Under the pieces are notes generated by a model. The model did not search any database. It was not told where the DNA came from and worked only from the letters and a program-made list of their open reading frames with translations. The position numbers and the translations under genes were made by a program. Shown piece after piece: positions 45,301 through 58,609 of a stretch of DNA of 64,000 bases. The DNA lies in contig PUQB01000042.1 in the NCBI GenBank assembly GCA_003024785.1, positions 203,833 through 267,832 of the forward strand. Reading direction: 5' to 3'. The stretch's first letter is position 1; each line of letters opens with the position of its first letter. This DNA is from Selaginella tamariscina. Lineage: Eukaryota > Streptophyta > Lycopodiopsida > Selaginellales > Selaginellaceae.

Positions 45301-47966
45301 TTACCTCCACGAGAAGAAGTTTGCTTTGAAGCGTGGCGCCAAGGGTCTTGAGAACCATTCATAAATAGTATCTTATCACCTAGAAAGCACACATTCAATA
45401 CCTCTTACATTATCAAAAAAGAAACAATATAGATTTTGTATGTTTTCAAAACTGACGTATGCTGATAACATATCATGTTTTTTTTTTAGAAATTTAAGAT
45501 ATATGCTTAATAATTCTGATTTTTTAGTTTTAAATATTTATTCATTTTGCATATAAATAATAATTATAAAATCATAGTTGATGCAAAAGTCAAAATGCAA
45601 AATGTATGTAATGTGTTTTCCTTTTGAAGTGAATATACCACTTCCAATGTACACACACATGCTCACCAGATATTCTGTTTCCTCCATAGTACAGATTCGT
45701 ATTATCTACTTGCGGATATGTTCCGTTTCCAAACACATTAAAACATAAATCCAAGTGATATCTGCAATGTAGTTTATATAATATGAAAAATGAATAACAA
45801 ATATTTATTTACTGCATATATTAATATATATCTCATGTCATTAATTAAATTATTGACTATACTTTAGAAAATCTTACTTGATATCCACAATAGAGGAGCG
45901 GATGCTGGAACTTGCAGGGGCCACTTGAAAATATGCTACCTCCGTACACACTTGGTACCACCACAATCGATCACCTGCAAGACCAAAACATGTGTGTGTG
46001 TGTGTGTGTGTGTACGTGTGTGCGTGTTATAAATATACAATATGTGAAAAGGCTTACTTGAAGTGATATCTTCCTTCAAATGCTTTTGATTGTAAGTAGC
46101 AACACTGGATCCAAACTGACCAACGTAATACTCATTCACATACTTCGCATAAACAGGCTGCAAACTTGTTTTCAGCACATTAATACGAATTAAATTTCAG
46201 TAGCATACCAGTATATCCTTCTTCTCTTTGAAAGCTGACACAAGCGGAGAACATAAAACGTCAGGATTACCATACTGAAACTGCATAGCATGAACAGTAT
46301 AAATATATACATCCGTGTGTGTGTGTGTGTCTGTGTGTAGAGGTACATAAACAAGACAAGCATACCGCAATAGCTGCAGCGTCAGCTAAGAAATACATGA
46401 AATCACCATCTACTTCCAGCTGCATAATACAAAAAAGGAAAAGAAGAAGAGGATCTGATAAGAACACACACACACGCGTGCGTGTGTGTACATGGTTTAC
46501 AAACCTGTTCCGCATTGAATAGTGCTTTGGTATATGCAGCATTTTCCTTTAAGCTTTTCTCTGCTAAACTCGTAACAGCTCGTAATGCATCACTACATTC
46601 TGGCCCCGCAGATATTGCAACCTGTATATGAAAGTTCATTTTAATTCTGTAAATGAGTTACACATGATAATGGTTCACAGGCACCACATGCGTGCTTTCA
46701 CCTAATTTGTAAATTTAAACCATATAAGATGCATATAATACCATGTGTATATATTATCAAATATAAATATAAAACTATCCTGTTCATCAAACTCTGTGTA
46801 CTTAAAGACAGCTTGAACCACACCAGAACTTGCAATACTACCAACCACCAGATGAGGAAACTTCAGCTTAAACCAGGCACTTAAAGCTCCTGGATAAGAT
46901 ATTCCAAATACAATCCACGGATTGTCACTTGATTTGTTAAAACTTTGATTAACCGTATCCTATAACCATTAATTACTTGATTATAAATCTATAAATCAAT
47001 AGTATCTTTATACACTTGTTTAAAAAGTTGATTGAAACTAGTGAACATAATACCTGGTAATAACTTCGGAATGTTGCTAGATCAAACAGAGCCTGCTTTG
47101 AAGACAGATAGCGTAAGTTCTCTGTGGTTAAGTCTTTAAACGGTGAACTTTGTCCATAATAACGATGCTCAAGACACACAATTGCAGCTCCAAAACGCTT
47201 GGCTAGTACCTGTAAAACCACTCAAGTGTGTGTGTGAAACAAGGTTGCTTTGAAATGGTTCTGGGATATGCATAGATTCGGGAGTTCGACAGCTGAACCA
47301 CATTTGCTTTGGAATATGTATAGCTAGTTTACAACATATAAAAATGTGTGTGTGCGTGTGCGTGTGCGTGTGTGTGTTGATAAAATTAAGAGAGCATTAC
47401 CGCATTGTAATCATTTGAGATGCCGGTGCATGGCCCCTCACCACATATCCTTAAAAAAATAGGCCCGTTTGGTGCGTCAAAGTAGTCCGTGAACTCATAA
47501 TATCGCTGTGAAAACCTTCTCCTGTCCTAGTGTGCACATACACAATAATTGAGTCACAAAACAACACTAAAATAAGTAAATAAATAAATAAATACATTTC
47601 ATAAAATACAAACAGAAACAAACAACAATTATAAATCCTTATAAAGAGTCTATCTCTCTTGTCCTAGTGTGTACAAACAATATCTATATGTATATACATA
47701 ATGTAATGTTTATTACATAACTATAATATTACACGGTTTATTATATGGGTTTCACTCTAAAACTAACATGTCTTTTCACACACACACACACACAAGATTA
47801 CCTCAGGTGCATAATGATCAAGGGTCTGTGTAAACCAATGAATATCCTTCGTTAAATACCTTCTGGGACCTTCATTAATCTTCGTATTGGAAGGAAATGC
47901 GTTTGTACAGTATGCAAATAAAATGCACATCAATAAGATTGACATTTTTGTATCAAGATTCTGCAA
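44953..47966 (-). CDS. S28 family serine carboxypeptidase (EDA2 / PRSS16-like)
   Basis: Secreted or lysosomal/vacuolar-type prolyl peptidase family. The minus-strand gene starts at 47966 or more likely at Met8 (MSILLMCILFAYCTNA is a clear signal peptide). About a dozen exons with short introns: HWFTQTLDHY (47810-47850); RFSQRYYEFTDYF and FLRICGEGPC (about 47400-47527); CLEHRYYGQSSPF (47054-47211); the nucleophile elbow GISYPGALSAWF (46776-46961, Ser active); ISAGPECSDALR; an aspartate segment LFMNGSQDPW (about 45340); and the catalytic-His segment CAHGVDMRGCPQ (about 45180-45230). It ends after YISKWLHDYN at TAA (44953-44955). The Ser-Asp-His triad is complete and frames close at the junctions I followed. 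It converges with RPS3 and is head-to-head with the NAT gene. Confidence 0.88.
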
Positions 47967-48660
47967 TAAAAAGTAAATTAAACAATACTAAAAATCATAG
48001 GATTGACACTAGAGAAATAAATTCAAAAATAGTTTTGAATATGTGTAACCTAAAAATTCGATCAACCCTAAAATCAGAGAGATTCCACACAGAATATTCC
48101 AAGATCGTTAGAGCTATAGATTGCGAGATCTGACGGTTGAGAGAGGTTTTTGGACCACTCGTGTGAAGTGGAAGACATGGTTAAAACGTCCAGCTTGCTG
48201 TCGGCACAACGGGAGACTGCAGTTTACCACACATATTTACCATAGCATGTTAAATGCGGATTTACCGGGGTTAAAAGTAAACGTAAAAAGTTAAAAGAAA
48301 AATAGCTTTGCTTAGTTTCTACACTGACTGTAGGTAGACATTCATTCATTCATTCTTCATCTTTGTTCTTTGCTTTCTCCTCTTTCTTGTTCTTGGCTAT
48401 GGCGCGGCGATGACGCAAGGATCTGTGTCTGCAGGCGCCGGATCCCTGGTAAGACGAAGAACGTCGATTTCTGCATTCTGCATTCCGAGGCGCCGCGCTG
48501 TTCAATCCGACATTGCTCCCTAGCGGCGACCGCATCGGAATTACAAGCGCTGCGCATCGCGGATCCAACAATCTAGTGTTCTTCGCACACGATTCGCTAT
48601 AAAAGAAGAGTTTTTGAGCTCTGCTCCCATAGCGGCATCGGATTTCGGAGTGTTTTAGCG
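47967..48660. promoter_or_regulatory. Shared divergent promoter region, S28 peptidase and NAT
   Basis: About 825 bases separate the two divergent start codons, so the genes must share or abut promoters. The half near NAT is GC-richer, with CT-rich sequence at 48340-48395. Open frames at 48350-48576 are antisense/sense shadows with no domain. No TATA box stands out near either start. Confidence 0.5.
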
Positions 48661-48740
48661 ATGGCGTATCGATCTGGTACGATATTTATTCTAGTTTAGC
48701 GATTCAAGCAATGGCCGATACATCAGGTGCAGCATTGTAG
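48661..48740 (+). promoter_or_regulatory. Two upstream ORFs in the NAT leader
   Basis: uORF1 is ATG 48661 to TAG 48699 (12 codons); uORF2 is ATG 48711 to TAG 48740 (9 codons). Both end before the main ATG at 48792 and could reduce or gate translation by reinitiation. The transcription start is unknown, so inclusion in the mRNA is inferred. Confidence 0.4.
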
Positions 48741-48791
48741 TGTGGCGAAGTGAGTCCGTGAGAAAAGAACAGCTTTTGCATAGTTTCTAGT

Positions 48792-51167
48792 ATGCCGCTT
48801 CCACCTCCTCCAGGTGCCGCGATATCGCCGCCTTCAAGAGCTCAAGAACAGGATCCGGAATCGCCTTCTCTAGGGAGAAGGTCTGGACAGTGGCCGCCGA
48901 GGATGGAAAACGGAAGCGGGTTCCAAAATCCCAGAATGCTTGGATCATGGGCTCGAAGAACAGGATTCAGAAGCAACATGTCGGGCGAGAGTGCCGCGAG
49001 CACCATGAGCGATACGGAGGCCAACAATGTAGATACTTTGAGCCACAGCGGTAAGCAGAACAAGAGTCCAAGCTTTCTAGATCCCAAAATCGCTGAGAAT
49101 GGGAGGAATGCTGGTCAGGGGTTGAGATCAACACCACCTCCACCGCCATTTCCAGTGCCTAAACGGGGAACTGATTCCGAAAATGTGAGTGGCGTGCAAA
49201 CTAGCGGTCCGCTTCGTAGTGAACATACTCGGCACTATAGAGACGCCGAAGGCGATATGATGTCACAATCTCAAGACGCGGACGACGTTCTCATGGCAAA
49301 GCAGTCACACATGAAGTATGAAATTCGAGAAACTCCTGGACTAGGTGGGTCTTATTTTTTGTTTTCTTTTCTATGTTTGTTGTTGAAGTGTTCAGAAAAG
49401 CGTTATATATCTTTATCTTTATAATATGTGTTTCTGATTGCATACTTGTGCTTGCTTGCAGTTCCATTGATCTTCTATGGATTACAGCACTACTTCTCTA
49501 TAGCTGGATCGCTCGTACTGACACCTTTGATCTATGTACCAGCCATGGGTGGCAGTGACGTAAGTCTTAAGTCCACGTTCATACACTGAGTATAATACAT
49601 ATATCTTGCTTCCAGGAAGACGTTGCCAAAGTAGTGTCTACTATGCTTCTAGTCACTGGAATTACAACCTTGCTGCATTTATTTTGGTTCAAGGCTTCCG
49701 TTGATTCAAGGGGCGTCCTTCGTATATTTGGCTCCAATTCTGACAATCATATTCTCTCCTGATTTTGCTCACGTCAGCGAAAATGTAAGTCTTCATGCAT
49801 GTAGGACAACAATATGGCTGCTTTTATGTTTCATATTGTTTATACCTCAGAGATTCAAGCATATAATGAGAGAGTTGCAAGGAGCTGTTATCATTTCTTC
49901 CGTGTTTCAAATCGTCCTCGGTTACAGCGGTCTTATGTCAATCATCCTCAGGTACATTGTATAAGCATGGCTTATATAATCTAATAAATGCAGTGTATGC
50001 TGTCAGAGTGATCAACCCGGTGGTTGTTGCACCAACTGTTGCCGCAATCGGTTTAGCATTTTTCAGCTATGCTTTCCCCGTGGTCGGTACTTGCATGGAG
50101 ATTGGGCTTCCACAAATCTTGATAGTGATCTTTTTTGCATTGGTAAGTTGTTTGTGTTTTAAAAGGCTGATACATATCTAGCTATATACTTACGTTTGAA
50201 ATGTATTTATTGTAACTGCTACAATGAGCTGATTGTGATGCAGTATCTGCGGAAGATATCACTTTTTGGACATAGGATTTTCCAGATCTATGCGGTAATT
50301 GTCTCTAATTATCTCTGTCAACCTTCGTTACGTTTCTCATTTCATGATTTTAATGTAGGTACCTTTGGGGCTGAGCATCATTTGGGCATATGCATTTCTT
50401 CTTACGGAGACAGGGGCATACAACTACAAAGGTTGCAATATGAAGATTCCTTCGGACCAAATCTCGGCGGAATGCCGGCGGCACGTTTTCACCATGAGAC
50501 ATTGCCGCACGGACGTCTCTAGTGCAATGAAAGAGGTAGCCTGGTTCCGTTTTCCATATCCGCTTCAATGGGGTGCACCACGGTTCCACTTTAAGACCGG
50601 CCTCGTCATGATGGCCGCTTCCATTATCGCGACAGTTGATTCGGTAAGTGATGTTTCTATATAGAGATACGCGAGTGCGTGCGTGTGTCCACGGAGAGGA
50701 GGAGGTGGCTGAACTGGTTACTGGCTTACAGGTGGGAACTTATCATGCGACTTCACTCTTAGTTGCTTCGAGAGCACCATCTCCTGGAGTAGTTAGCAGA
50801 AGCATTGGTCTAGAGGGGATAACTAGCGCATTAGCTGGAATATTTGGAACCGGTGCTGGAGCGACAACACTAACCGAAAACGTGCATACAATAGCCGCCG
50901 TCACTAAGATGGGGAGCCGTCGAGCTGTGGAATTCGGTGCTTGTGTCTTGATCGCTCTCTCTTTGATCGGTAAGCACAAATTATATGTCACATCATATAT
51001 GTATATGCCTTTACATGTTTGCATTTCTGCGTCTCTTTACTTATATGTTTCTTTTCACTTGTGATCCGTGTGGGTGTGGCAAATTATGCATTCCGCACAG
51101 CCAAGAAACAAAACTGTCTGTGGTATCTCTCGTTGTATCTGGAGCCGTGTCCGTGTCCGTGTCCGTG

Positions 51168-51201
<34 letters not shown>

Positions 51202-51259
51202 GAGAGATGAACACATGCAACATTACGCATATAGCCATCACATAGGCGTACACTGCCTT

Positions 51260-51303
<44 letters not shown>

Positions 51304-52626
51304 TTAGCTCATGCTTATTGAACGCCGAGAATAATATAAATGTGTGTATGACGTGCGTGTGTGGGGTGTGCTCGCCTCTTTATTTGGATGTATGTATATG
51401 GAAAGGATGGCATATATACCTACATCAATGTTGAGCTGTTGTATTTTCCAGGAAAAGTAGGGGCATTCATTGCCTCAATTCCAGCAGTAATAGTGGCGGG
51501 GCTTATGGGATTCATGTGGACCCTGGTGACAGCTCTGGGACTGTCCAACTTACGGTACAGCGAAACGGGAAGCTCTCGGAACGTTTTGATCGTGGGGCTT
51601 TCATTGTTCATGGCCTTATCCGTGCCTGCTTATTTCCAGCAATATGGCAACGCTGGCCAAGTTAATGCCGTCACCGAGTTTTACTTCCGACCTTTTGCCG
51701 TTTCTCAGCACGGCCCTGTCAAAACGAAGAATCAGGCGGTAATTATATTTAGATATATACATAAACGTGTTTTCCATTCATCTTTATATTTCTGTTTTGG
51801 TAAAGCTATTTTGCATTTTTACGCTCAGTCTGCTTCCATATATATATATACACACGCACACATTCGTGCGTGTATATATTCGTCAGCCATTGTGCTAGTT
51901 TGCATGTAGATCTACATTTACAATACATTCCTTTGCGCGTGTGTACGCACTTGAAAATAGACACATTTTTATATACATATGTCGCTTAAAATGTGTTATA
52001 CATACATGATATGTATGTACAGATCCTACAGATATATGTACGTGTGTGTGTGTGTGTGCTAATATGAATGTAGATTTACATTTAGAATGCTAGTACAAAA
52101 TGATTTAGCCTAGACATAACAACGTTAAGGCCATTATCAAAAATATGCAAAATACTCCATTCTTTATAGCTAATCTGAAAGTGTAGAAGCTAAACATCCC
52201 CCCGCCGCTCGAGTTTTATCTCTTTCTACATAGTTGTTAATGGAATGAAATTCAGCTGCATATTATCTTCTGTTTATTTAGCTTTGAACTGGTGTTGAAA
52301 GGTAAACAATATGTACAAGTTTACTTACAATGTGTGTGTGTGTCCATACGTATATAGCATTCCTGAACACACACAGAGAGGAGCTTATTGAGTGTTTGTT
52401 GTTACAGGTGAACTACGTATTGAACTCGGTGCTGTCGATGCACATGGTGATAGCGTTCCTTGTGGCATTCGTGCTGGACAACACGGTGCCAGGGAGCCGG
52501 CAAGAGAGGGGGGTTTACGTGTGGTGCAGGCCACGGAATGCCCGAAATGAAGCGGCCGTTGTCAAGGATTACGGGCTGCCAGTGGGCAGGAGGTTTTTTG
52601 CGTGGGTTAAATGGGTGGGTCTATAG
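48792..52626 (+). CDS. Nucleobase-ascorbate transporter, NAT11/12 type
   Basis: NCS2/NAT family secondary transporter for nucleobases or ascorbate in membranes. Ten exons: 48792-49344, 49462-49559, 49616-49784, 49851-49951, 50007-50142, 50244-50294, 50359-50643, 50732-50969, 51452-51738 and 52408-52626. The long hydrophilic N-terminus (about 185 residues, Pro-rich) is characteristic of plant NAT11/12. Core segments: VPLIFYGLQHYFSIAGS, VINPVVVAPTVAAIGL, FGTGAGATTLTENVHTIA (family signature region), AFIASIPAVIVAGLMGFMW and VLNSVLSMHMVIAFLVAFVL. The length is about 712 residues with roughly a dozen membrane spans. Within exon 3 the frame shifts between 49680 and 49701, at a short T run where two bases appear to be missing (FGSRLP-like sequence expected). 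A large intron at 51739-52407 is microsatellite-rich. Confidence 0.92.
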
Positions 52627-54379
52627 CTGCTTAGTCTAAACTGTATTTCTGAGCTTTTCTTTCCATTTTTTTTTTTTTTTTTTGAAATCCTTATTTTCTT
52701 TTGCTTTTCTATTGCTTTTTTCCTGTCATTGGTTTTGTAACTTCTGCCTTAGTCAATGAGGAAAGAATACGGTGACTTCTTTTATCAGATAATGCTGCGG
52801 TAACTTTGTACGTTCTGCAGGTGGCGCTCTCACCCTATTTAAAATTTATTTTTTGAAAATAACGAAGTTTATTTTATAATGTATTTTTATTTCATATAAT
52901 TATTTTTTAAAATTATGTTCTTGTATTTATGTAATGTATTATTACTTTTTAAATAAAGTTTAAGGTTAAAATAACCGTTCACTTACTTCAAACTTAAATA
53001 TTATTAATATATTTTAATTGATAAGAAATGGCATATAATAAATTTGTTTTATTATAATTATTAATTTTTGTTAATGGTAAATCTTATTTTATAACCATAA
53101 TATTATTTTATTTTGAATTTAAGGAAGCTTTTATTTTAATATTTAATCATGAATTTATCAAATTTCATATGACTTACTTCAGAGTTATATTTCCTTATTT
53201 TTATTAATAATTGAGTTTAACCATTAAAATGTTTTTAAATATATTATTTCTGAATAAATAAGAGATTTCTCATATGCTAAAACATAAGATTCATAGTAAT
53301 TAAAGATAATTGCATTAAGATAAAGAGGTGAAACAAATTGAAATTAATTCTCATGTAAAAGCAAAGATTGTAATAGAATTTTATGATTTTTAATATTTTA
53401 AATGTTAATATTGTTATAACTAAATTTCTTATAAAATGACATTATTCATTTAAGTAGTTTACTTACGAGACCAAATTATTTCAAAATACTAGTTTTTTAT
53501 TAAAATATTTGACTAAAATGGCTGAACTCAAATGTGAATAGTTTTTCATCTAATAATCAATATATTAACATGTTATTTGATTAATATGGTTTGGCTTGTG
53601 AATTATGTATTAAAAAATATGAATGTATAAATTTGTAAGTTACCTTTCATTTTCTTTTTAAATCCTTTCTTTTTTTGCTTTCACATGTATAAGTGATTTT
53701 TAAATTTCTAATTTCAAGTAAAAAGTTAAAATTTATAGTACTTAACTTTGTCATTACATTTCTCTTTTTATTTTTTATCCCATACCATATCTTAAATGCC
53801 ACATTCCAATTAATTATTTTTGAATCCTTATGTTAGTTACGAAAAATATCAATGCATCTAGAATATATATGAAAATCCATGTCTCATATAATTGTATTTG
53901 TTGGTACTTACACGCAATCTTGTTAAGTATTATTAATTTTAAAATTTAAATAATTTAATTTACAAAGGTAAATAAAAAAAACATTACTTGAATTGTGTTT
54001 CCCACCATTAATTATTAAGGGCAATCATTCTAAGTACTTACAGCCTTGTAAAAAACTATTGAATTTTTCAAGTTCATTATTATATTACTAAGAATTTAGT
54101 CAATGATGTAAAAATTTATAATTAACTTTTCCAACCACAATAGAGTGCTGCTTTTTTAATGAGGATAAGCTCAAGAATTAAATAGCTTTATTTCGTTAAA
54201 GAAGTTCACATCTAAAAACATGTTATTTAATGTATTAATTATAAATTAAATATATTTTTTTTGCCTCAACTACACACTCTTGGGACCCACTTATTCAAGT
54301 TAAGAGGTTGTTGTCGACACTGAAGTTACTTTGAAATGTAGATAATGTATCATCATAAAACCATATTTGTCCTCATACT
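52627..54379. other. AT-rich intergenic DNA, no gene seen
   Basis: Starts with the NAT 3' region including a T run at 52668-52683. The rest is AT-rich without coding or repeat structure I can name. Confidence 0.5.
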
Positions 54380-54908
54380 TGTTGCAAGTACAGCCAAGTG
54401 GTCACACAATGTGGGATCGCCACTAAGGTTGGCGCACTTGTTGTGAATACAACCAAGTGGTCACACAATGTGGGGAACGCCTCTGAGCACATAAAACCCA
54501 ATCTGTCAAAATTTATTAAAACTTTTGTTGAACTTATTCAACTCATTAAGAACATCAGTTAGAAGATGAATAAATAAATAAACTTTATAACATATTAACA
54601 ATTTGGTATTAGAGCGGTTCCCAGTTCAATTCTCATCAGGAAATGAATTTTGAGTAAAGCTCACGCCACTAAGTTTGGCGCACTTGTTGCAAGTATAGCC
54701 AAGCAGTCACACAATGTGGGGATTGCCACTAAGGTTGGCGCACTTGTTGCAAGTATAGCCAAGCAGTCACACAATGTGGGATTGCCTCTGAGCGCATTCT
54801 TCAAACACTCTATCAAAATCTATTGAAACTTTTTGTTGAACTTATTCAACTCACTAAGAACATCAGTTAAAAGATGGATAAATAAATAAACTTTATAGCA
54901 TATTAACA
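54380..54908 (+). mobile_element. Miniature LTR element (TRIM/SMART-like)
   Basis: Two direct repeats of about 221 and 224 bases (54380-54600 and 54685-54908), both TGTTGCAAGTA...CATATTAACA, flank only about 84 bases. Immediately after the first repeat lies TGGTATTAGAGC (54604-54615), one mismatch from the initiator-Met tRNA primer-binding site TGGTATCAGAGC. LTR plus PBS with almost no internal DNA is the definition of a terminal-repeat retrotransposon in miniature. Each LTR itself has an internal duplication of a GGTCACACAATGTGGG/AGTCACACAATGTGGG segment. No clear target duplication or polypurine tract was seen. Confidence 0.65.
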
Positions 54909-55591
54909 ATTAGTAGGCTTTCTTATCTTCAAGTTTTCATTAATGCATAATAAAAAAAATAGTATTGGTAAGACTAGCGTATGTATAACACATTCTCAAG
55001 AAAGCCATTGCGCTTGATGAATTTGAAGTAGTTACAACTTTGGAGTTAAATCATATGTTGGTTATAAGCCTATCTCCAACCTATTTATGAATTTATTAGT
55101 CAGTTTGTTAAGTATTAAAAACAATTTGGATTTGTTGTGAATCTATCCTTTATTGTTAATGTATCTTGATATAAAAAACAATAAATGCTAATTACTTTTA
55201 GACACAAAGCTTTAAACAAGATGACCAATGTGTCTGATTCTTCACCATAATAACAGCATCATCTATGACTATTGTAATTAATTATTTAAAATTAATTCTA
55301 AATCTTAAAAATTGCCTAAAACCATTATGAAAATTACATTAACCATTTCATTTTATATTAGAAGCAACCAAACAGAATCACGCCTTTGTGCTCCTTTCCC
55401 AACATCTTCCAAGAACTAAATATAGGCAATAATATGAAACTCAAAGGTAATATGTGCAAAACCAAAAAATATGGGCTACCTTTGATCTACTTCTACAAAT
55501 CCTTTTGAATAGAATCTGTTATTACAATCAACATCTCTTTAGCCACTATTAGAGAATTCACCTAAAATTAATGATCATAAGTTGCTTACAA

Positions 55592-55623
<32 letters not shown>

Positions 55624-56038
55624 ATATTTTAAATGTGAAAGTATTCACTTTTTAGCTTCTTCATAACATTTACATTCATTAATGTATTGGTTTGTTATGA
55701 ATTACTAAGTTTCAATTAAAAAAAGATTCAATATTTTTCAAATTCTTATGTAGATAACCCTAAGGATGCCAAAAGGATTTATAAATTCTAATAGAAGCTA
55801 TGGCATTCCCTTGAGTCCCTGTAATTGCAGTTGCTTCATAATCTTTATAAGACTTCAAAATAAAATTAAATAAAAGTTTCTATTTGTTTTATGAGTCTTC
55901 CTCTCTTTTTCCTATTATACAAATCATAAAATTTAATTGAATTATTAAACATTTAACTTGTTTATCCATGTCACTTCATCGTTTAGGGTTTTAAACATTC
56001 GAACATGAATATTCCTATAATAACCTTATAAGCAGAAT
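54909..56038. other. AT-rich intergenic DNA, no gene seen
   Basis: Includes a five-unit AAAT run (AAATAAATAAAT) at about 55598-55624. No coding signal. Confidence 0.5.
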
Positions 56039-58130
56039 TGGGCTTAATTAATTAATAATATTACTTAATTAATATCCTTAACTTAGTGAGTTTAATTCTA
56101 AATTAAATTCTTAATTCAGTTGTGGTGAGTTTATTTTCAAACTCCTAGGTTTACCCATGCTTAATCTTATATATTTAATGACCCTTAACTTAATTATTTT
56201 AACCTGGTGAACTTATTCCTAGTCATTATCCTTAATCTAATGCTTAGATTTATTAATGATTAATGATTATAACAATGACATGATGATGCAAATTACAAAT
56301 CATAAATGTAGTAAGTTTTACTCATGTCAAATGGCCCATGAGTTAGTGCATTACCCTAACCATCTTATATAATAACTTTAAGTTTAATTAATGTGTGTGG
56401 GTATGTGTGTCTATCATCAATGCCCATTAACGGCCATCCTAAATCTTATTTAACGGCAATTCTAAATTACCCATCAACAACCATCCTAAATTACCTTATC
56501 AACAACGACCATCTTAAATTACCTCATTAACAACAACCATCATTAAATCCTAATTGTGTATTTTAATGTTCATTAATGGCCATCTTAAATTCTATTCAAT
56601 AGTCATTGTAAATTCAAAATGTACATGATTCAATCCAGCAACCATACTAAATCTTAAATGCATGTAGCCCCATCTAATAACGATTATTATACTATATAAA
56701 CCTAAGTGAATGGAATGGTTAATTTATATATTTATATGTCTATGTATCTATTATTATGAACGCCTCATGTGGCTCCTATCTAATGGCCATATTAAATTCT
56801 ATTCACTAGTCATTCTAAATTATCTTATCAATGATTATCCTAAATCATATATAACAAGCATCTTAAATCTTATCCAATAACCATCTTAAATTTTAAACAT
56901 GTGTTCATAAATTCTATCCGATAACCATCTTAAATCTTAAAACCTTCATTCAATGGTTATCCTAAAGTCAATGAGAGTCCTAACACAATAATAACTTGAA
57001 AGAATTAAGTTATGATCACATACACAATGTAATTTGACTAAAAAGATTTCATATGTTATCACATACATATAATAATTTGAAAAGAAAAAAAGAGTTAAGT
57101 TATCAAATATAGTTAGAAAAAGATTTTATACGTTATCACATACACACAATAACTTTAAAGAAGAAGAAAGAGTTAAGTTATTATATACACACAATAATTA
57201 AAAGAGAAATTTCATATGTTATCACATATTATACATATTAACTTAAGTTATATGACTCTTTAAACTCACTAATGTAAGGTTAATAACAGAGTTTCATTAA
57301 ATAGTTAAGCATAAACCTAAAATAACAACTCAATTAAGGTTATTAATAATTAAGCCCAAGCATGGGTAAATTAAGGGTCTAGCTTAGGGAAAAACTCATT
57401 AAATTAAGAATAACAATTCGGTTAAGAGTTATTAAATAGTTACTATCATGAGAGAACATAAAACATTGAGAAGCTTAGGATAAGATCTTAAGGATAAACT
57501 TACATGTTAGGGACTAAAAAATAAAGCATGTAAAAACATAGAATACATAGAATTTTCTTATGGTGGAGGAATAATTAGTAAAAAATTCTATATGTACATA
57601 AAAAATCCTATGACGGTAGGAAAAATCCTACGCATGTAGGAAACAAAAGGTGGACAGGGTTCGATTAGGGCAAGAAGGGGGAAGGCTATGAAGGCTATAG
57701 TGGAGTTGTATATGGAGAGTTATAGAGGAGAGCAATGCATGAGAAAGAGAAAATCCTTAGGAAAAAAATAAATTCCACACTTGCCATTTCTTTGTAATAA
57801 TTTAGTAATGCAAGTGCATAGTTATGATATATGATTTATTTAATGTAGTCTTGTCTTATGGGCAAGATATCCTATAAATAACGTAACCAAATTGATAACA
57901 ACTAAATTAAGGGTCAAATGAGGAATAAACTCACTAGATTAAACATAATAATTAAAGGTATACTTAAAGATAATAACTAGGTTAATTGGGTTATGAATCT
58001 AGCTTAAAGATAAACTTAAGGATAACAACTAAATTAATGGTTCAATTTAAGAATAAACTCATCGTCTCAAGGATAACAACTAAGTTAAAAGTTCATTAAT
58101 TAATAATCTATTATTAAATAATTAAGCCCA
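56039..58130. mobile_element. Terminal-inverted-repeat element, non-coding, about 2.1 kb
   Basis: The left end TGGGCTTAATTAATTAATAA (56039 on) is mirrored at the right by a reverse-complement TGGGCTTAATTATTTAATAA ending at 58130. Inward, inverted segments continue: GTTTACCCATGCTTAATC near 56150 against AAGCATGGGTAAATTAAG near 57360. The inverted arms are themselves degenerate repeats of TTAAGGTTAATAACTC-like words. The centre (56340-57000) is a degenerate array of CCATCTTAAATC/CAACAACCATC units. No protein is encoded; likely a non-autonomous MITE or foldback element. Flanking target duplication is not evident. Confidence 0.5.
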
Positions 58131-58609
58131 CCAACGGTGGGCATGTGTACTAGTAAAATAAAAAGATAATCGAAAATCGTTAAAACAAATCTTAAGCCGA
58201 CAAGGTCATTGAAACAAATCCCAACCCAATAGGCCAATACATAAACCTAACTCAAATTTGAGATGAAAAAAAAAAGGAATGTATAGTGGTTAGCTATTAC
58301 ATACATGTCATCAAAACATAGCAATATACAATAAGAGTTATTTAATTCTAAGCTCCAAGTAAACAAATGCATACACACTATAGTATTTGATATAAAAGGG
58401 TATTGTCTGAACTCAAAGGTTAAAATTCATAATAATTGGTAAACTCAATGCACATGAATAAATGAGAGTAGAAAAAACTATTTGTAAATAAGGAGATGTT
58501 TCATACTTATGTTAATAACTTCTATTAAAGCTAATTTTCCAACAACACGAATCGTAATGTTGGTCACCACCTTCAACTTATAACATGTGGGAAGAATAAA
58601 ATTTTGTGA
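58131..58609. other. AT-rich spacer between elements
   Basis: Short AT-rich stretch with no recognised feature. Confidence 0.45.

Noticed and set aside
48350..48576. Overlapping open frames on both strands upstream of NAT
   Set aside because: No domain, and they lie in the divergent promoter/leader region.
51041..51280. Overlapping frames of TDTD/VRVRV
   Set aside because: Microsatellite (GTGTCC/GTGTGT) inside a NAT intron.
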